Positions 15,744 to 24,800 of a DNA stretch of 57,611 nucleotides are shown piece after piece (position 1 is the stretch's first letter; each line of letters starts with the position of its first letter). The translations under genes and the position numbers were made by a program. The notes beneath the pieces are model-generated. The model was not told where the DNA came from and ran no database searches. It saw only the letters and a list, made by a program, of their open reading frames with translations. Origin of the DNA: WJMB01 sp964581465 (GTDB lineage Bacteria; RBG-13-66-14); the NCBI GenBank assembly GCA_964581465.1, contig CAZOOP010000021.1, positions 1-57,611 of the forward strand, read 5' to 3'.

Positions 15744-16022
15744 CTAGGCCTCCGCCGGGGTCTCCAGCTTATTGACCAACAGGGTCAGGCGGCTCTTGCG
15801 GCGCGAGACGCTGTTGGCGTGCATGATCCCCTTCTCGCGGGCCTTGTCGAGCAGGCTGGAGGCCTCGCGCAGGGCCAGCCGGGCCTCATCGGCGCGGTTC
15901 TCGGCCACGGCGCGGCGCAGCTTGCGGATCGAGGTGCGGATGCGCGACTTGTAAGCCCTGTTGCGCTGGGTGCGCTTCTGGGTCTGGCGCAGACTTTTCT
16001 TGGCGGCTTTGGTTTGGGGCAT
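15744..16022 (-). CDS. rpsT: 30S ribosomal protein S20
   Basis: Primary 16S rRNA-binding protein of the small ribosomal subunit. The 92-residue product is highly basic and matches S20 throughout: MPQTKAAKKSLRQTQKR, then NRAYKSRIRTSIRKLRRAV, then AREKGIMHANSVSRRKSRLTLLVNKL. The length is standard (85-95). The ATG at 16022 follows a GAGGAGAC ribosome-binding site. It stands alone, with its own terminator and a plausible promoter at 16125-16154, as is common for rpsT. Confidence 0.96.
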   Translation of the reverse strand: MPQTKAAKKSLRQTQKRTQRNRAYKSRIRTSIRKLRRAVAENRADEARLALREASSLLDKAREKGIMHANSVSRRKSRLTLLVNKLETPAEA

Positions 16023-16124
16023 CGATCGTCTCCTCGGGAGGACCGTTTGCAGGGACGGACCTCGTGTTTATCCATCGTATCGCAGCTTGTATCGCCGTCG
16101 GCGGCGTTATCATCAGGGTGGTGA

Positions 16125-16154
16125 ATGGTAGGATAGCCGCCCGCGTCGTGTCAA
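16125..16154 (-). promoter_or_regulatory. Candidate rpsT promoter
   Basis: On the minus strand TTGACA (16149-16154) is followed after 18 bp by TACCAT (16125-16130). The -35 is perfect and the -10 matches 4 of 6. It predicts a leader of about 95 nt before rpsT. Confidence 0.45.
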
Positions 16155-16204
16155 GCCTCAAGCCGCGTCATTGGGCTCACGTCACTGAATTGACGTAATT
16201 GAAC

Positions 16205-16859
16205 GAGAGCATTCCGAAAAACTGAACCAGCATTTACAGCTCTGGAAAGCCGCAGCTAGGGGTCAACCAAGGAAGGCGGATAGCGGTCGAAGCTAGTAAA
16301 ACAAGCAATAGAGCGTCGTCAGCCGGTCCCGCTCTCACGACGTGGTCGGCTCCTGAGCGGAACCAACAGCCTCCGGCTTCCGGCGGCGCTTAACGTCAGT
16401 CAAAGCGCATCCCCACCTGCACCGGCAGACAATGCAGCGGGATGACAACGGCGTCGATTAGGCACCAAGGAACCTGTTCGGACCAAATCAGGCTGATTGG
16501 GAGCGGCTTGCCTGGCCGTATTATACTATACGGATATGCTTCGTGTTTTTTCATATCCATTTAACATTCCCTTAATACTTGTTATTACGACACTTAGGAG
16601 TCAGAGGCGCTCTACTGCCAGAGCTTATGCAAGTACCTTATTCAAGTGCTCTGCTATCAGGGTTCGCCAAGTATCATTCCCGTGTTAGTGGCCCACTTTA
16701 GGCTGCCCGTTTATGACAGGTATCATAAAGTTATCACCTTTATTATCATCAATATACAATCACAATCACGTCCGGATAGGGTAGACGATCCCTAGCTATC
16801 AAGCAACCAATGACAGTCTATTAGCTGGATGAGTCGGTTCGAGTGCGAGTGATGATTCC
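16205..16859 (+). repeat. R2 repeat copy, interrupted by a 332-bp element
   Basis: R2 sequence runs from about 16205 to 16460 and resumes at 16793-16859. It aligns with the uninterrupted copy at 34724-34369 (minus strand). Shared landmarks include GCAATAGAGCGTCGTCAGC, GGAACCAACAGCCT, GGCTTCCGGCGG, ATGCAGCGGGATGA and GGATGAGTCGGTTC. By eye identity is around 75-85 per cent. The break coincides exactly with the ends of the element at 16461-16792. No gene is convincing in this 16.0-17.0 kb stretch. Confidence 0.7.
16461..16792 (+). mobile_element. IS1595-related non-autonomous element (MITE-like), copy A
   Basis: A 332-bp non-coding element. The left end reads GGCACCAAGGAACC then TGTTCGGACC. 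The right end, read inward on the minus strand, is GGGATCGTCTACCC then TCCGGAC. Both resemble the ends of the IS1595-like copies (GG[GC]ATC..GTA.CC...TCGGACC). It interrupts an R2 repeat. No clear 8-bp target duplication is left (GTCGATTA versus TAGCTATC). Confidence 0.72.
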
Positions 16860-17009
16860 AAGTGATTTCAAACCGGCGGTTTTAGTATCAGACCAGCGTC
16901 ATGGTCACTCAACGACCGGGTGGTTTACCGCCGGGACCGAGTATGCTATCTTGCAGAGGTATTCGGTAGTGGTGTTCGCTAGTACGGTCCAGTCTCACGG
17001 AGGTCCACG

Positions 17010-18959
17010 ATGCGCATACGTCCCGCCGGGCTCACGCCCGCCCCGCTCGCTATCGTCATCGCTCTCGTCATCGCTCTCGCCATCGTTTTCGTCAACGGCG
17101 CCTTCGCCGTGCCGCCCAACCCGCAGAGCTGGGACCTCGACGCCGGAGTCCACCTCACCACGGGCCTTCCCCTGCCCGAGACGCCCCCCTGGATCGGCGT
17201 CCAGGGAGCTCAGCCACCGCTGCCCACCCCGCCGTTGATGGGCGCCGTCGCCGTGCTGGTCCAGTTTCCCGACCACCCGGCCGACACCGGCGCTCATCCG
17301 CGGAGCGCCTACCAGGAGCTGCTGTTCAGCCAGGGCGTCTACCCAACAGGCTCGCTGCGCGACTACTGGAACACGGTCAGCTACGGCCAGTTCGACCTGG
17401 CCGGTGACGTGACCGGCTGGCACACCACCACCGAGAACTACGATGATTACTACAACGACGGAAACTACGGCCTCTCCTACGGCGGCTACCGGGTGGCCCG
17501 GGCCGCGGCGCTGCTGGCCGATCCCACGGTGGACTTCGGCCAGTTCGACAACGACGGCCCCGACGGCATCCCCGACTCCGGCGACGACGACGGCATCGTC
17601 GATTTGTTCATGGTCTACCACGCCGGTCCCGACGGCGCCGACACCGGGGACCCCAACGACATCTGGAGCCACATGTCGCACCTGGGCTACACGACCAACG
17701 ACATGGGCGCCAACGGCTCCTACATCTACATCGCGGACTACGATATCCAGGCCGAGGAACGTCAGGATGGGACCCTCTCCGGCATCTCGGTGGCCTGCCA
17801 CGAGATGGGGCACCTGCTGGGTCTGCCCGATCAGTACGACTACAACCGCTACGACCTGGGTACGGGCCTCTGGAGCCTGATGAGCTACGGCGCTTGGGGA
17901 GCCGACGGCCTCGACGACCGCTACCCCAGCTATCTGGACGCCTGGAGCCGCAGCGAGCTGGGCTGGACCAACGTCATCAACCTCGACCAGGACCAGGAGG
18001 ACTTGATCATCCCCCCCGCCGAGACCGATGACACGGTCTACACGCTCTGGCGCGACGGCAGCCCGGACTACGACGAATGGTTCTACCTGGAGAACCGGCA
18101 GCAACTGCCGCCGGAGCCAACCCTGGTCGGCGAGGGACTGCTGATCTATCACATCTACTCGGGCGCTCACGGCTTCGGCTTCGGCTACAGCGACCTGGAC
18201 ATCGAGCAGGCCGACGGCCTCGATGATCTGGACAACGGCGACGGAGAGCGACCCGACCCCGACGAGGACAATATCGGCGATGACGGCGATCCCTTCCCCG
18301 GCTCCACGGGCAACACACGCTTCGCCCACGACACCGACCCCTCCAGCGATGACGACGGCGGTCAGCCCACGGGTATCGAGGTCTCGGACATCCGCCTCTC
18401 CGGCGACGACATCCTCTGCGATATCACCCTGCAGAGCCAGGGCACCGACGAGCTGCTACTGGAGGCCGCCAGCCGCCAGGAGGGCCTGGTGCTGCGCTGG
18501 GCCGCTCCGGCCGAAGCCGCCGCCTATCGCCTGAGCCGTCACGACTCATTCTGGACCGTGCTGGCCAACGGCCTGCGCGGCTGCGCCTACCTGGATAGAC
18601 GCGACGCCGGGACTGCTCTCTACCGCCTGGAAGCCCTGGCCGCCGACGGCAGCGTCCTGGCCGATCTCGAGCGCGAGTTCGACTACACACCGCCGTCCTC
18701 GGCTCGAACGTCGCTGGCCCTCTGGCCCAACCCCTGCTTGGGCGAACTGACCATCTCCCTAGAGACGGCCGACGGCGAGGCCGTCGAGCTGGCCCTCTAC
18801 GACCTCGCCGGGCGTAGGGTTACACTGCTACACCACGGTGAGCTGGGCACCGGACGCCACTTGCTGACCCGGAACCTCGAACAAGCGAGCGGCGTCTACC
18901 TGTTGCGCCTCGACACCGGAGACGAAACACTGACCGAACGAGTGGTCATCGATCGCTGA
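17010..18959 (+). CDS. Secreted M6-family metalloprotease with C-terminal sorting-type domain
   Basis: A zinc-dependent protease of the immune-inhibitor-A (M6) type that is exported. The 649-residue protein begins with a long signal peptide (hydrophobic residues about 12-32 ending AFA). The catalytic domain has LVQFPDHPAD, DYWNTVSYGQFDL and the zinc motif HEMGHLLGLPD (His264, Glu265, His268, and Asp274 as third-ligand position), then LMSYGAWG. A D/G-rich stretch near residues 410-450 looks calcium-binding. Residues about 480-560 form a beta-sandwich-like module. The last 80 residues (ALWPNPCLGELTI, YDLAGRRV, GVYLLRLDTGD) match the C-terminal domain used for type IX-like sorting or surface anchoring. 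The ATG follows GGAGG by 6 bp, and a strong stem-loop follows at 19014. The same C-terminal domain ends the protein at 32132-34066. Confidence 0.9.
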   Translation: MRIRPAGLTPAPLAIVIALVIALAIVFVNGAFAVPPNPQSWDLDAGVHLTTGLPLPETPPWIGVQGAQPPLPTPPLMGAVAVLVQFPDHPADTGAHPRSAYQELLFSQGVYPTGSLRDYWNTVSYGQFDLAGDVTGWHTTTENYDDYYNDGNYGLSYGGYRVARAAALLADPTVDFGQFDNDGPDGIPDSGDDDGIVDLFMVYHAGPDGADTGDPNDIWSHMSHLGYTTNDMGANGSYIYIADYDIQAEERQDGTLSGISVACHEMGHLLGLPDQYDYNRYDLGTGLWSLMSYGAWGADGLDDRYPSYLDAWSRSELGWTNVINLDQDQEDLIIPPAETDDTVYTLWRDGSPDYDEWFYLENRQQLPPEPTLVGEGLLIYHIYSGAHGFGFGYSDLDIEQADGLDDLDNGDGERPDPDEDNIGDDGDPFPGSTGNTRFAHDTDPSSDDDGGQPTGIEVSDIRLSGDDILCDITLQSQGTDELLLEAASRQEGLVLRWAAPAEAAAYRLSRHDSFWTVLANGLRGCAYLDRRDAGTALYRLEALAADGSVLADLEREFDYTPPSSARTSLALWPNPCLGELTISLETADGEAVELALYDLAGRRVTLLHHGELGTGRHLLTRNLEQASGVYLLRLDTGDETLTERVVIDR

Positions 18960-19013
18960 GGAGCTTGTGAACCCGCCTGATATGAACCAATATCACAACC
19001 ATTGCGACAGGAA

Positions 19014-19043
19014 GACAAACGCCCCGTTACGGGGCGTTTGTCG
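19014..19043. terminator. Stem-loop terminator after the M6 protease gene
   Basis: Perfect 12-bp stem GACAAACGCCCC/GGGGCGTTTGTC with a 5-base GTTAC loop, 55 bp after the stop codon. The T-run is short, so efficiency is uncertain. It sits on the plus-strand side of a convergent gene pair and could serve both. Confidence 0.6.
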
Positions 19044-19097
19044 TAAAGCGGGACCTCGGCGGTGACGTAGTCGGATAGGGGGTCGCCGGCCGGCCCG

Positions 19098-19179
19098 GCG
19101 TTGGCACGTTTCTTGCAGCAGAGCGAGGCAGCCTCCTGGACGAAGGCGCGGCTGTATTCCGCAAGAAACGTGCCAACGC
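19098..19179. repeat. Perfect 19-bp inverted repeat with 44-bp spacer
   Basis: GCGTTGGCACGTTTCTTGC at 19098-19116 is perfectly inverted at 19161-19179. The spacer is 44 bp. It lies between convergent genes (M6 protease and methyltransferase). It is too widely spaced for a typical terminator and no protein-coding function is evident. Confidence 0.9.
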
Positions 19180-19252
19180 CTACCCTTTCGGTACGCCGAG
19201 ACGTTTCCTGGCTGATGACGCCCGCCGAGGTCCCGCCGACGAGGGGCTTCGG

Positions 19253-20029
19253 TCACTCGTGTTTCGCGGCGCAGAGAACGAGCTGCTTGGGTGATTCGGA
19301 GGTGAAGGGCGAGTCGTCGTAGTCGCCCCAGAGGCGTTCGATGGTCAGTCCGGCGCATTCCAGCAACGCCCGCAGTTCCTGGGGATAGAACTGGCGCATG
19401 GTCAGTTTACGCTCGAAAACGCCGCGGCGGTCGCCGATGTCGTATCTCCAGGTGATGTGGTTGACCTGGGTCGCCCGGTCGTAGCGACTGGATTCCCAGA
19501 CGACGACCTCGCCGTCGCCGTCGGGGTTCGGGTAGCTGTGCTCCCGGTGGAACTCGTCGGGATCCCGGGCGAAGTCGGTTATCTTGGGGTTGAGCAGGTC
19601 CAGCAGGAAGCGGCCGTCGGGGGCCAGGTGGGCGCGAACGCGACCGAAACAATCCAGCACGTCGCGGTAGTCGTGCAGGTGGGTGACGGCGTTGAAGGGG
19701 TAGGCGATCAGGGGTAAGCGGCGGCCGAGGTCGAAGCGTCGCACGTCGGCTTCGATGAGTTCGAGGCGCTCGGCGACTGCTTCCTCCCGGGCGCGTTCGG
19801 CGGAGTATTCGAGCAGCGAGGGTATCAGGTCGAGGCCGACGACCTGATACCCGGCGGCGGCCAGGGGAACGCCCAGGCGTCCGGCGCCGCAGGCCAACTC
19901 GAGGATCGGCCCGCCGTACTCGGCGGCGCGGCGCAGCAGGAAGGGCAGGTCGCGCTCGGTCAACGCGGCGTTGTGGGCCTCGTAGTGGCGCGGGTCCCAG
20001 TAGATGGATTCGCCTAGTCGCTCTCTCAT
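19253..20029 (-). CDS. Class I SAM-dependent methyltransferase
   Basis: A 258-residue SAM-dependent methyltransferase of unknown substrate. Motif I is PILELACGAGRLGVPLAAAG, followed by VVGLDLIPSLLEYSAERA with the acidic residue that contacts the SAM ribose. Then come IEADVRRFDLG and the motif IV region PLIAYPFNAVTHL. The post-core segment HLAPDGRFLLDLLNP is typical of UbiE/methyltransf_25-type enzymes. The C-terminal half has a beta-strand-rich region with VWESSRYDRATQVNHITWRYD, seen in small-molecule methyltransferases. Its ATG overlaps the stop of the upstream GAF-protein gene (ATGA), so the two are translationally coupled. Confidence 0.88.
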   Translation of the reverse strand: MRERLGESIYWDPRHYEAHNAALTERDLPFLLRRAAEYGGPILELACGAGRLGVPLAAAGYQVVGLDLIPSLLEYSAERAREEAVAERLELIEADVRRFDLGRRLPLIAYPFNAVTHLHDYRDVLDCFGRVRAHLAPDGRFLLDLLNPKITDFARDPDEFHREHSYPNPDGDGEVVVWESSRYDRATQVNHITWRYDIGDRRGVFERKLTMRQFYPQELRALLECAGLTIERLWGDYDDSPFTSESPKQLVLCAAKHE

Positions 20030-20499
20030 CGGGCGTCGGCGGCCGGGGGGCCGCAGAGTCGGGCGAGGGCGTCCAGCAGGGCGCGGTCGTCCGGGGTGAA
20101 AGGATCGGGGCGGTGGCTGTCGATGTCCAGCTCGCCGACGAGTTCGCCGTCGTGGTAGAGTGGTAGGACTATCTCGGCGCGCACCGCCAGGCTGCAGGAG
20201 AGGTAGTTGGACTCGGCGCGCACGTCGGGGACCTCGATGGTCGCCCGTTCCAAGGCCGCGCGGCCGCAGACCCCGGCGCCGAAGGCGATGCGGGTATGCT
20301 CGGTGGGCTCGCCCACATAAGGCCCCAGGATCAGCGTTTCGGCCTGGCCGGGGCTGACCAGGTAGAAGCCGACCCAGTCGTAGTGCTCGATGTTGTCGGC
20401 CAGCAGGGCGCAGACGGCTTCAAGGCGGGCGGCGGCCTCGCCGGGGCCGTCGATCACGCCGCGCAGGCGCTCCAGCAGGTCGGTGTAGCGCTCGTTCAC
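20026..20499 (-). CDS. GAF-domain protein resembling free methionine-(R)-sulfoxide reductase
   Basis: A 157-residue single GAF domain. The sequence follows the fRMsr (YebR/MsrC) pattern: HYDWVGFYLV, LILGPYVGEPTEHTRIAFGAGVCGRAA, PDVRAESNYLSCSLAVRAEIVLPLY, GELDIDSHRPDPFTPDD. The family reduces free methionine-R-sulfoxide with a catalytic Cys in the second loop and resolving Cys residues nearby. Here Cys102 (in LSCS) and Cys78 (in GVCG) are present. The Cys normally found in the ACxRI segment is replaced (EHTRI), so resolution chemistry would differ or activity may be lost. The start is at 20499. The gene overlaps the methyltransferase by 4 bp downstream. A redox repair role is plausible but the altered motif makes it provisional. 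Confidence 0.75.
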   Translation of the reverse strand: MNERYTDLLERLRGVIDGPGEAAARLEAVCALLADNIEHYDWVGFYLVSPGQAETLILGPYVGEPTEHTRIAFGAGVCGRAALERATIEVPDVRAESNYLSCSLAVRAEIVLPLYHDGELVGELDIDSHRPDPFTPDDRALLDALARLCGPPAADAR

Positions 20500-20639
20500 T
20501 ATCGGTTCACCTCGGGGCGGGGAGGTAGCGGATGGAACAAGAAAAGCCGCGGTCGCGGCAGTTCGATTGGCGGTGTTGGCTCGTTGCTGGTCCGCTGTGA
20601 ATCCGACGATTCATTTGTTGGGGTTATCTCTTTTCTTTA

Positions 20640-20935
20640 GACCGGCACTTCTCGCTAATAGCTTGTCAATCAATGCCTTATAGCTTACATAGCTGCCATT
20701 ATCATACTGCTGTTTTGTTACAACAAACCTCGACTTGCTTCAAGCATCGCGGTAAGCCGAAAGGCTGTCTCTCCTCCCGGACGCCTTGGAGACAAATTGT
20801 GAAGAACAAGCTGATGGCGTTCTATTGCTTGATTAAACGCTTGCCGCAGCTTGCCGCCTTCAAGAGTTGACGCCCCGCCTCGAGCGTTTACCGAGGCGCT
20901 CGACTCGATGCAGCTCTCTATGGTTAAAAATGTTG
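20640..20935 (-). repeat. Diverged R2 repeat copy
   Basis: Several blocks align in order with the R2 copy at 34369-34724. Examples are TGCCATTATCATACTGCTG with CGCCACTCTCATCCCGCTG, and GAAGAACAAGCTGATGGCG then TTCTATTGC with CAAGAACCTGCTGACGACG then CTCTATTGC. Boundaries are approximate. It lies directly beside the 322-bp element at 20974. A 65-codon open frame inside is not convincing as a gene. Confidence 0.5.
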
Positions 20936-20973
20936 TTCCGGTTTATTATGATTATACAAAACAAATTCTTCTT

Positions 20974-21295
20974 GGGATCATATACCATAACCGGACCTGA
21001 TTATGTTTGTATCCTCTTGATAATATAGGTGATGATTATCGGATACTTGTCACCGAACGGGCAGTTGAAAAGTGACGGCGAATACGGGCTTGATCCTTAG
21101 CGATCCCAGATATCAGCGGACTTGTATATGCCCTGACAGCTGATTGCCACCAACTCCTAAGTGTCATAATAACAAGTAATAATATTATGGTCTATTAGTG
21201 CTTGATCCTAAACAGCGCATTTCCGGGGAGTAAATACCGGCCCAGCAGGCCGATCCCCAACAGCCTGATTTGGTCCGAACACGTTCCATGATGCT
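20974..21295 (-). mobile_element. IS1595-related non-autonomous element (MITE-like), copy B
   Basis: A complete 322-bp copy. The left end is GGGATCATATACC then CCGGACC. The right end, read inward, is GCATCATGGAACG then TGTTCGGACC. It is flanked by TTCTTCTT (20966-20973) and TTCTTCTC (21296-21303), an 8-bp target duplication with one mismatch, the size known for IS1595-family insertions. It has no open reading frame of note. Its internal GGCCCAGCAGGCC segment is shared with the copies at 34.8 and 54.7 kb. Confidence 0.82.
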
Positions 21296-21452
21296 TTCTT
21301 CTCTTCTAGCCGAAAAGGAGAAAACCACGGCACATCTGGCGCGATCACTCTCAGGATATCCCGACCGCTCAGGAGATCGGCTCCCACGACGGCCGCCGGA
21401 GCCGCGAAGCGCGACGAATCGGGATTTGAACCAGTCCCGCCAAAAGTGATGC

Positions 21453-21749
21453 TTAAACTTTGCGGGCGATGGTTACCTGGAATTGGCACTCGCTGCACTG
21501 CCAGCGACAGGCGACGACGCCGTCGCCTTGGGCCTCCTTGACCTGGGGGTCGCCGGCGCCGCAGACCGGGCAGCGGCGCAGCTTGAGGTCCTCGGCCATA
21601 TGGTCGGGCCGGAACTTGGCCCATTCGAACTCGGTGCCGCACTTGTCGCACTTGGTGACGATCTGGTTGACCTCGTCGTTGACCGCCACGACCTCGACGG
21701 CGGCGCCGAACTTTCCACACTTGGGGCAGAAGGTGCCCTTCTCGGTCAT
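21453..21749 (-). CDS. Small multi-zinc-ribbon protein
   Basis: A 98-residue protein with four CxxC-type knuckles: FCPKCG, KCDKCG, RCPVCG and QCSEC. This arrangement could bind two zinc ions in paired rubredoxin-like ribbons. There is no signal peptide or membrane segment. ATG 21749 is preferred over the earlier in-frame ATG because GGGAGG lies 5 bp upstream and the first zinc knuckle follows directly. A candidate extended -10 promoter lies at 21792-21800, after a stem-loop that ends the efflux operon, so it is probably transcribed separately. I cannot assign a function. Such proteins often act as protein-interaction or RNA-binding adaptors. Confidence 0.78.
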   Translation of the reverse strand: MTEKGTFCPKCGKFGAAVEVVAVNDEVNQIVTKCDKCGTEFEWAKFRPDHMAEDLKLRRCPVCGAGDPQVKEAQGDGVVACRWQCSECQFQVTIARKV

Positions 21750-21791
21750 CAGAGCCTCCCATCTTGGCGAGCTTATCTCCAATACAGCGCG

Positions 21792-21800
21792 ATTATAACA
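21792..21800 (-). promoter_or_regulatory. Extended -10 promoter candidate for the zinc-ribbon gene
   Basis: On the minus strand TGTTATAAT (21792-21800) is a perfect extended -10. No clear -35 is seen because the region upstream is the GC-rich stem of the preceding terminator. Confidence 0.5.
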
Positions 21801-21838
21801 CAACGCCGGCGGGGGAATCCGGAGCCCCGTCGGCGTTG
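21801..21838 (-). terminator. Stem-loop ending the efflux operon
   Basis: CAACGCCG(G/A)CGGGG pairs with its inverted copy around a short loop, giving a stem of about 14 bp with one mismatch, 20 bp after the RND stop. It is followed by GTGTTAT rather than a clean T-run. Confidence 0.55.
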
Positions 21839-21857
21839 TTGGTGTTACGGTCGCGGC

Positions 21858-24800
21858 CTAGACCGAGCTTCCGCGGAAGCGGCGGCGGAACCAGGCCTTG
21901 ATCTTGACCTTCTTCTCCTCGATCCAGGAGTAGAACGTCGGCACGAAGACCAGGGTCAGCAGGGTCGCGAAGGCCAGGCCGAAGATGAAGGAGTAGCCCA
22001 GCGGCGCCCACTGCGGGTCGGAGACGGCCAGCGGGAACATCCCGCCGATGGTGGTCACAGCGGTGAGGATGATCGGCGTCAGGCGGACCTTGCCGGCCTC
22101 GATGATGGCTTCGCGGATGCCGATGCCTTCGGCGCGGCGGCCGTTGATGAAGTCCACCAGCACGATGGCGCCGTTGACGGCCACCCCGGCCAGACCGATG
22201 ATCCCGACGAAGGCTATGATGGTGAAGGCGTTGTTGGTCGCCGCCAGGCCGATGAAGGCGCCGATGACCGAGAGCACGATGGTGGTCATGACGGTCAGTG
22301 GCTGGGCGGTGGATTTGAACTGCAGGGTCAGCAGGATGAAGATCAGGATCACGGCGATGACGAAGGCGATGCCCAGATCGCTGAAGCTCTCCTCGATGAA
22401 CTTGATGCTTCCTTCGTAATCGATGCGGTAACCCGTGGGCAGGACCACCGATTCGTCTACGCGCTGCTTGACCTCGTTGATGACGTCCACGGCGCTGACC
22501 CCGGGCATCAGGTCGCTGCGCACGGTCACCGCGCGCTCGTTCTGATAGTGCTGGATGGCGCTGACACCCTCGGCGATGCGCAGATCGGAGATGCTGCCCA
22601 CCCGGGTGCGCATCCCGGCGAAGTTGGTGATCATCAGGTCTTCGAGGTCGTTGACCTCGGTGAGCTCGGCCTGGGGCAGCTTGACGGTGATGTCGTACTC
22701 CTCGTCGCCCTCGCGGTAGACTCCGGCCCGGGAGCCCGAGATCATCGAACGCAGTCCGTTGGCCAGATCGAAAGAGGTGAAGCCGTAGAGGTTGGCCGCC
22801 TCGCGGTCCAGTACGGCCTGAATCTCCGGAGTGCCCGGGGTGATATCGTCGTAGATGTTGCGGGTACCCGGGATGTCCTCGAGGATGGCCTGGAGCTGCT
22901 CGGATATCTCGCGCTGGGTTTCCAGGTCCTCGCCGTAGACCTTCATGTCGATGGCGGCGCCGGTGGGCGGACCGCCGGAGGCCTCGCCATAGAGGATCTC
23001 GGCGCCGGTGATGCGTTCCAGGTGGGGGCGCAGCTCTTCCTTGATCTCATCGGCGGTGCGCTCCCGCTCGTCGCTCTCCACCAGGTCGACGGTCACACCG
23101 CCGACGTAGGTCGGCGAGAGGTCGAAGAGCTGGGAGGTGGTAATCCGTCCGGTGCCGCCGACGGAGCCGCCGGAGATGGCCACGTAGCGCTCACGCTCGG
23201 GGACGTGCTCGGCGACGATGGCCTCGACCTGGCGCACCTTGTCGTCGGTGATGTCCAGGGGCGTGCCCACGGGGGTCTCCACGCTGATGATGATCGAGTC
23301 GGCGTCCATGGGCGGGAAGAGGTCTATCTTGATCACACCCAGGGCGGGCAGGCCGATCACGACGATCAGGAAAACCACGGCCGTGGTGGTGAGCACCACC
23401 CAGCGCCGGTTGAGGGAGCGCCGGATGATGCGCTCGTAGAACTCGGAGAGGCGCTTGAGGTTGAAGATGCGGTCCAGGAACTGGCGCACCCGGTGGGTGA
23501 ACAGGCGGAATCCGGTGCAGCCGTCGCAGCGGGCCTGCTCCACGGAGCGCTTGAGTTTGAGGAAACGCGCCGCGATGGGCGGGATGAGCACGATGCCCAC
23601 GAAGTAGGAGCAGAACAGGGTGATCGAAACGGTGATCGGGATATAGGACATGTAGTCGCCCATCACCCCGCTCATCATCAGCATGGGCATGAAGGCGAAG
23701 ATCGTGGTCAGCGTCGAGGTCAGCACCGGGTAGGCCACCTCGGAGGCGCCGGTGATCGCCGCGTCGTGGCGGTTGTCGCCCAGCTCCATGTGGCGGTAGA
23801 TGTTCTGGGTGACCACGATGGCGTTGTCGACCAGCATGCCGACCACCAGAATCAGCGCGGCGATGTTCATGCTGTTGAGCGTGTCGCCGGTGAAGAACAG
23901 GATGGCGATGGTGATCATGATCGACAGCGGGATCGCCGTGGCCACCATGGCGGCGGTGCGGAAACCCATGAATAGAAGCAACACCAGGAAGACGATCACC
24001 ACGCCCTGGAAGGTGTTGTCGCCCATGGTGTCCAGGGATTCATTGACCATGTCGGCGTCGTCGCTGGTGACCTGGACCATCGAACCAGGCGGCAGGCTAA
24101 TCACCTCGCCATTGTCGATCTCGACCTCGGCGAGCTGATCGGCGATGTCGGCCTTGCTGACCGTCACCATGCCGTTGTCCACGGTGGGGATCTCGGCCTC
24201 GTAGCTGTCGCGGCCGAAGTAGAAACTGCGCACCTGGGAAGGTGTCAGCCGGACCGAGACGCCGTCGGGGGTCTCGACGGTCATCCCCTCCAGGGGCAGA
24301 CCGAGCCGGGCCTTGATGACTTTTGAGGTTTCCAGGACGTTGGAGTTGGTCCGGCGGTACAGGTAGATGGTGATGGTGTCGTCGCCGTCGGTGCGCGAGT
24401 AGTTGTCGCGCATTTCAGCGGGGCCGTCGGTGATCTCGGCGATTTCGCGCAGCTTGACCTGGCCCGGAATGCCGGTAAAGGGATCGGCGGCGGTGCCGAC
24501 CACGACCTCACCCAGCTCACGGGAGCTCTCGAACTCGCCCAAGCCGCGGACCAGATAGCGCTGGGAGCCGATCTCCACGCCGCCGGAGGGGATCTGCAGA
24601 TGCTGGGAGCCGATGGCCTGGGTCACGTTGGCGACGGTGACCCCGTACTCGGCCAGTTTGGCCGGCTTGAGCAGGACCTCGATCTCGCGCTGCTCTCCGC
24701 CGAAGACGCTGGTTTCGCGTATGCCGGGTATCTGCTTGAGATCATCGGCCAGGTCCTCGGCGCTCTGACGCAGCTTGAGGGGCTCCAGGGGCGCCGAGTA

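Noticed and set aside
16453..16800. Target-site duplication around MITE-like copy A
   Set aside because: The flanking octamers GTCGATTA and TAGCTATC do not match, so no duplication is claimed for this copy.
20673..20870. 65-codon plus-strand ORF
   Set aside because: It lies inside a decayed R2 repeat, lacks a ribosome-binding site, and its frame is not conserved in other copies.
21483..23975. 830-codon open frame on the plus strand opposite the RND pump
   Set aside because: Asp/His/Glu/Gly-rich low-complexity translation typical of antisense frames in GC-rich genes; the RND frame on the other strand is unmistakable.
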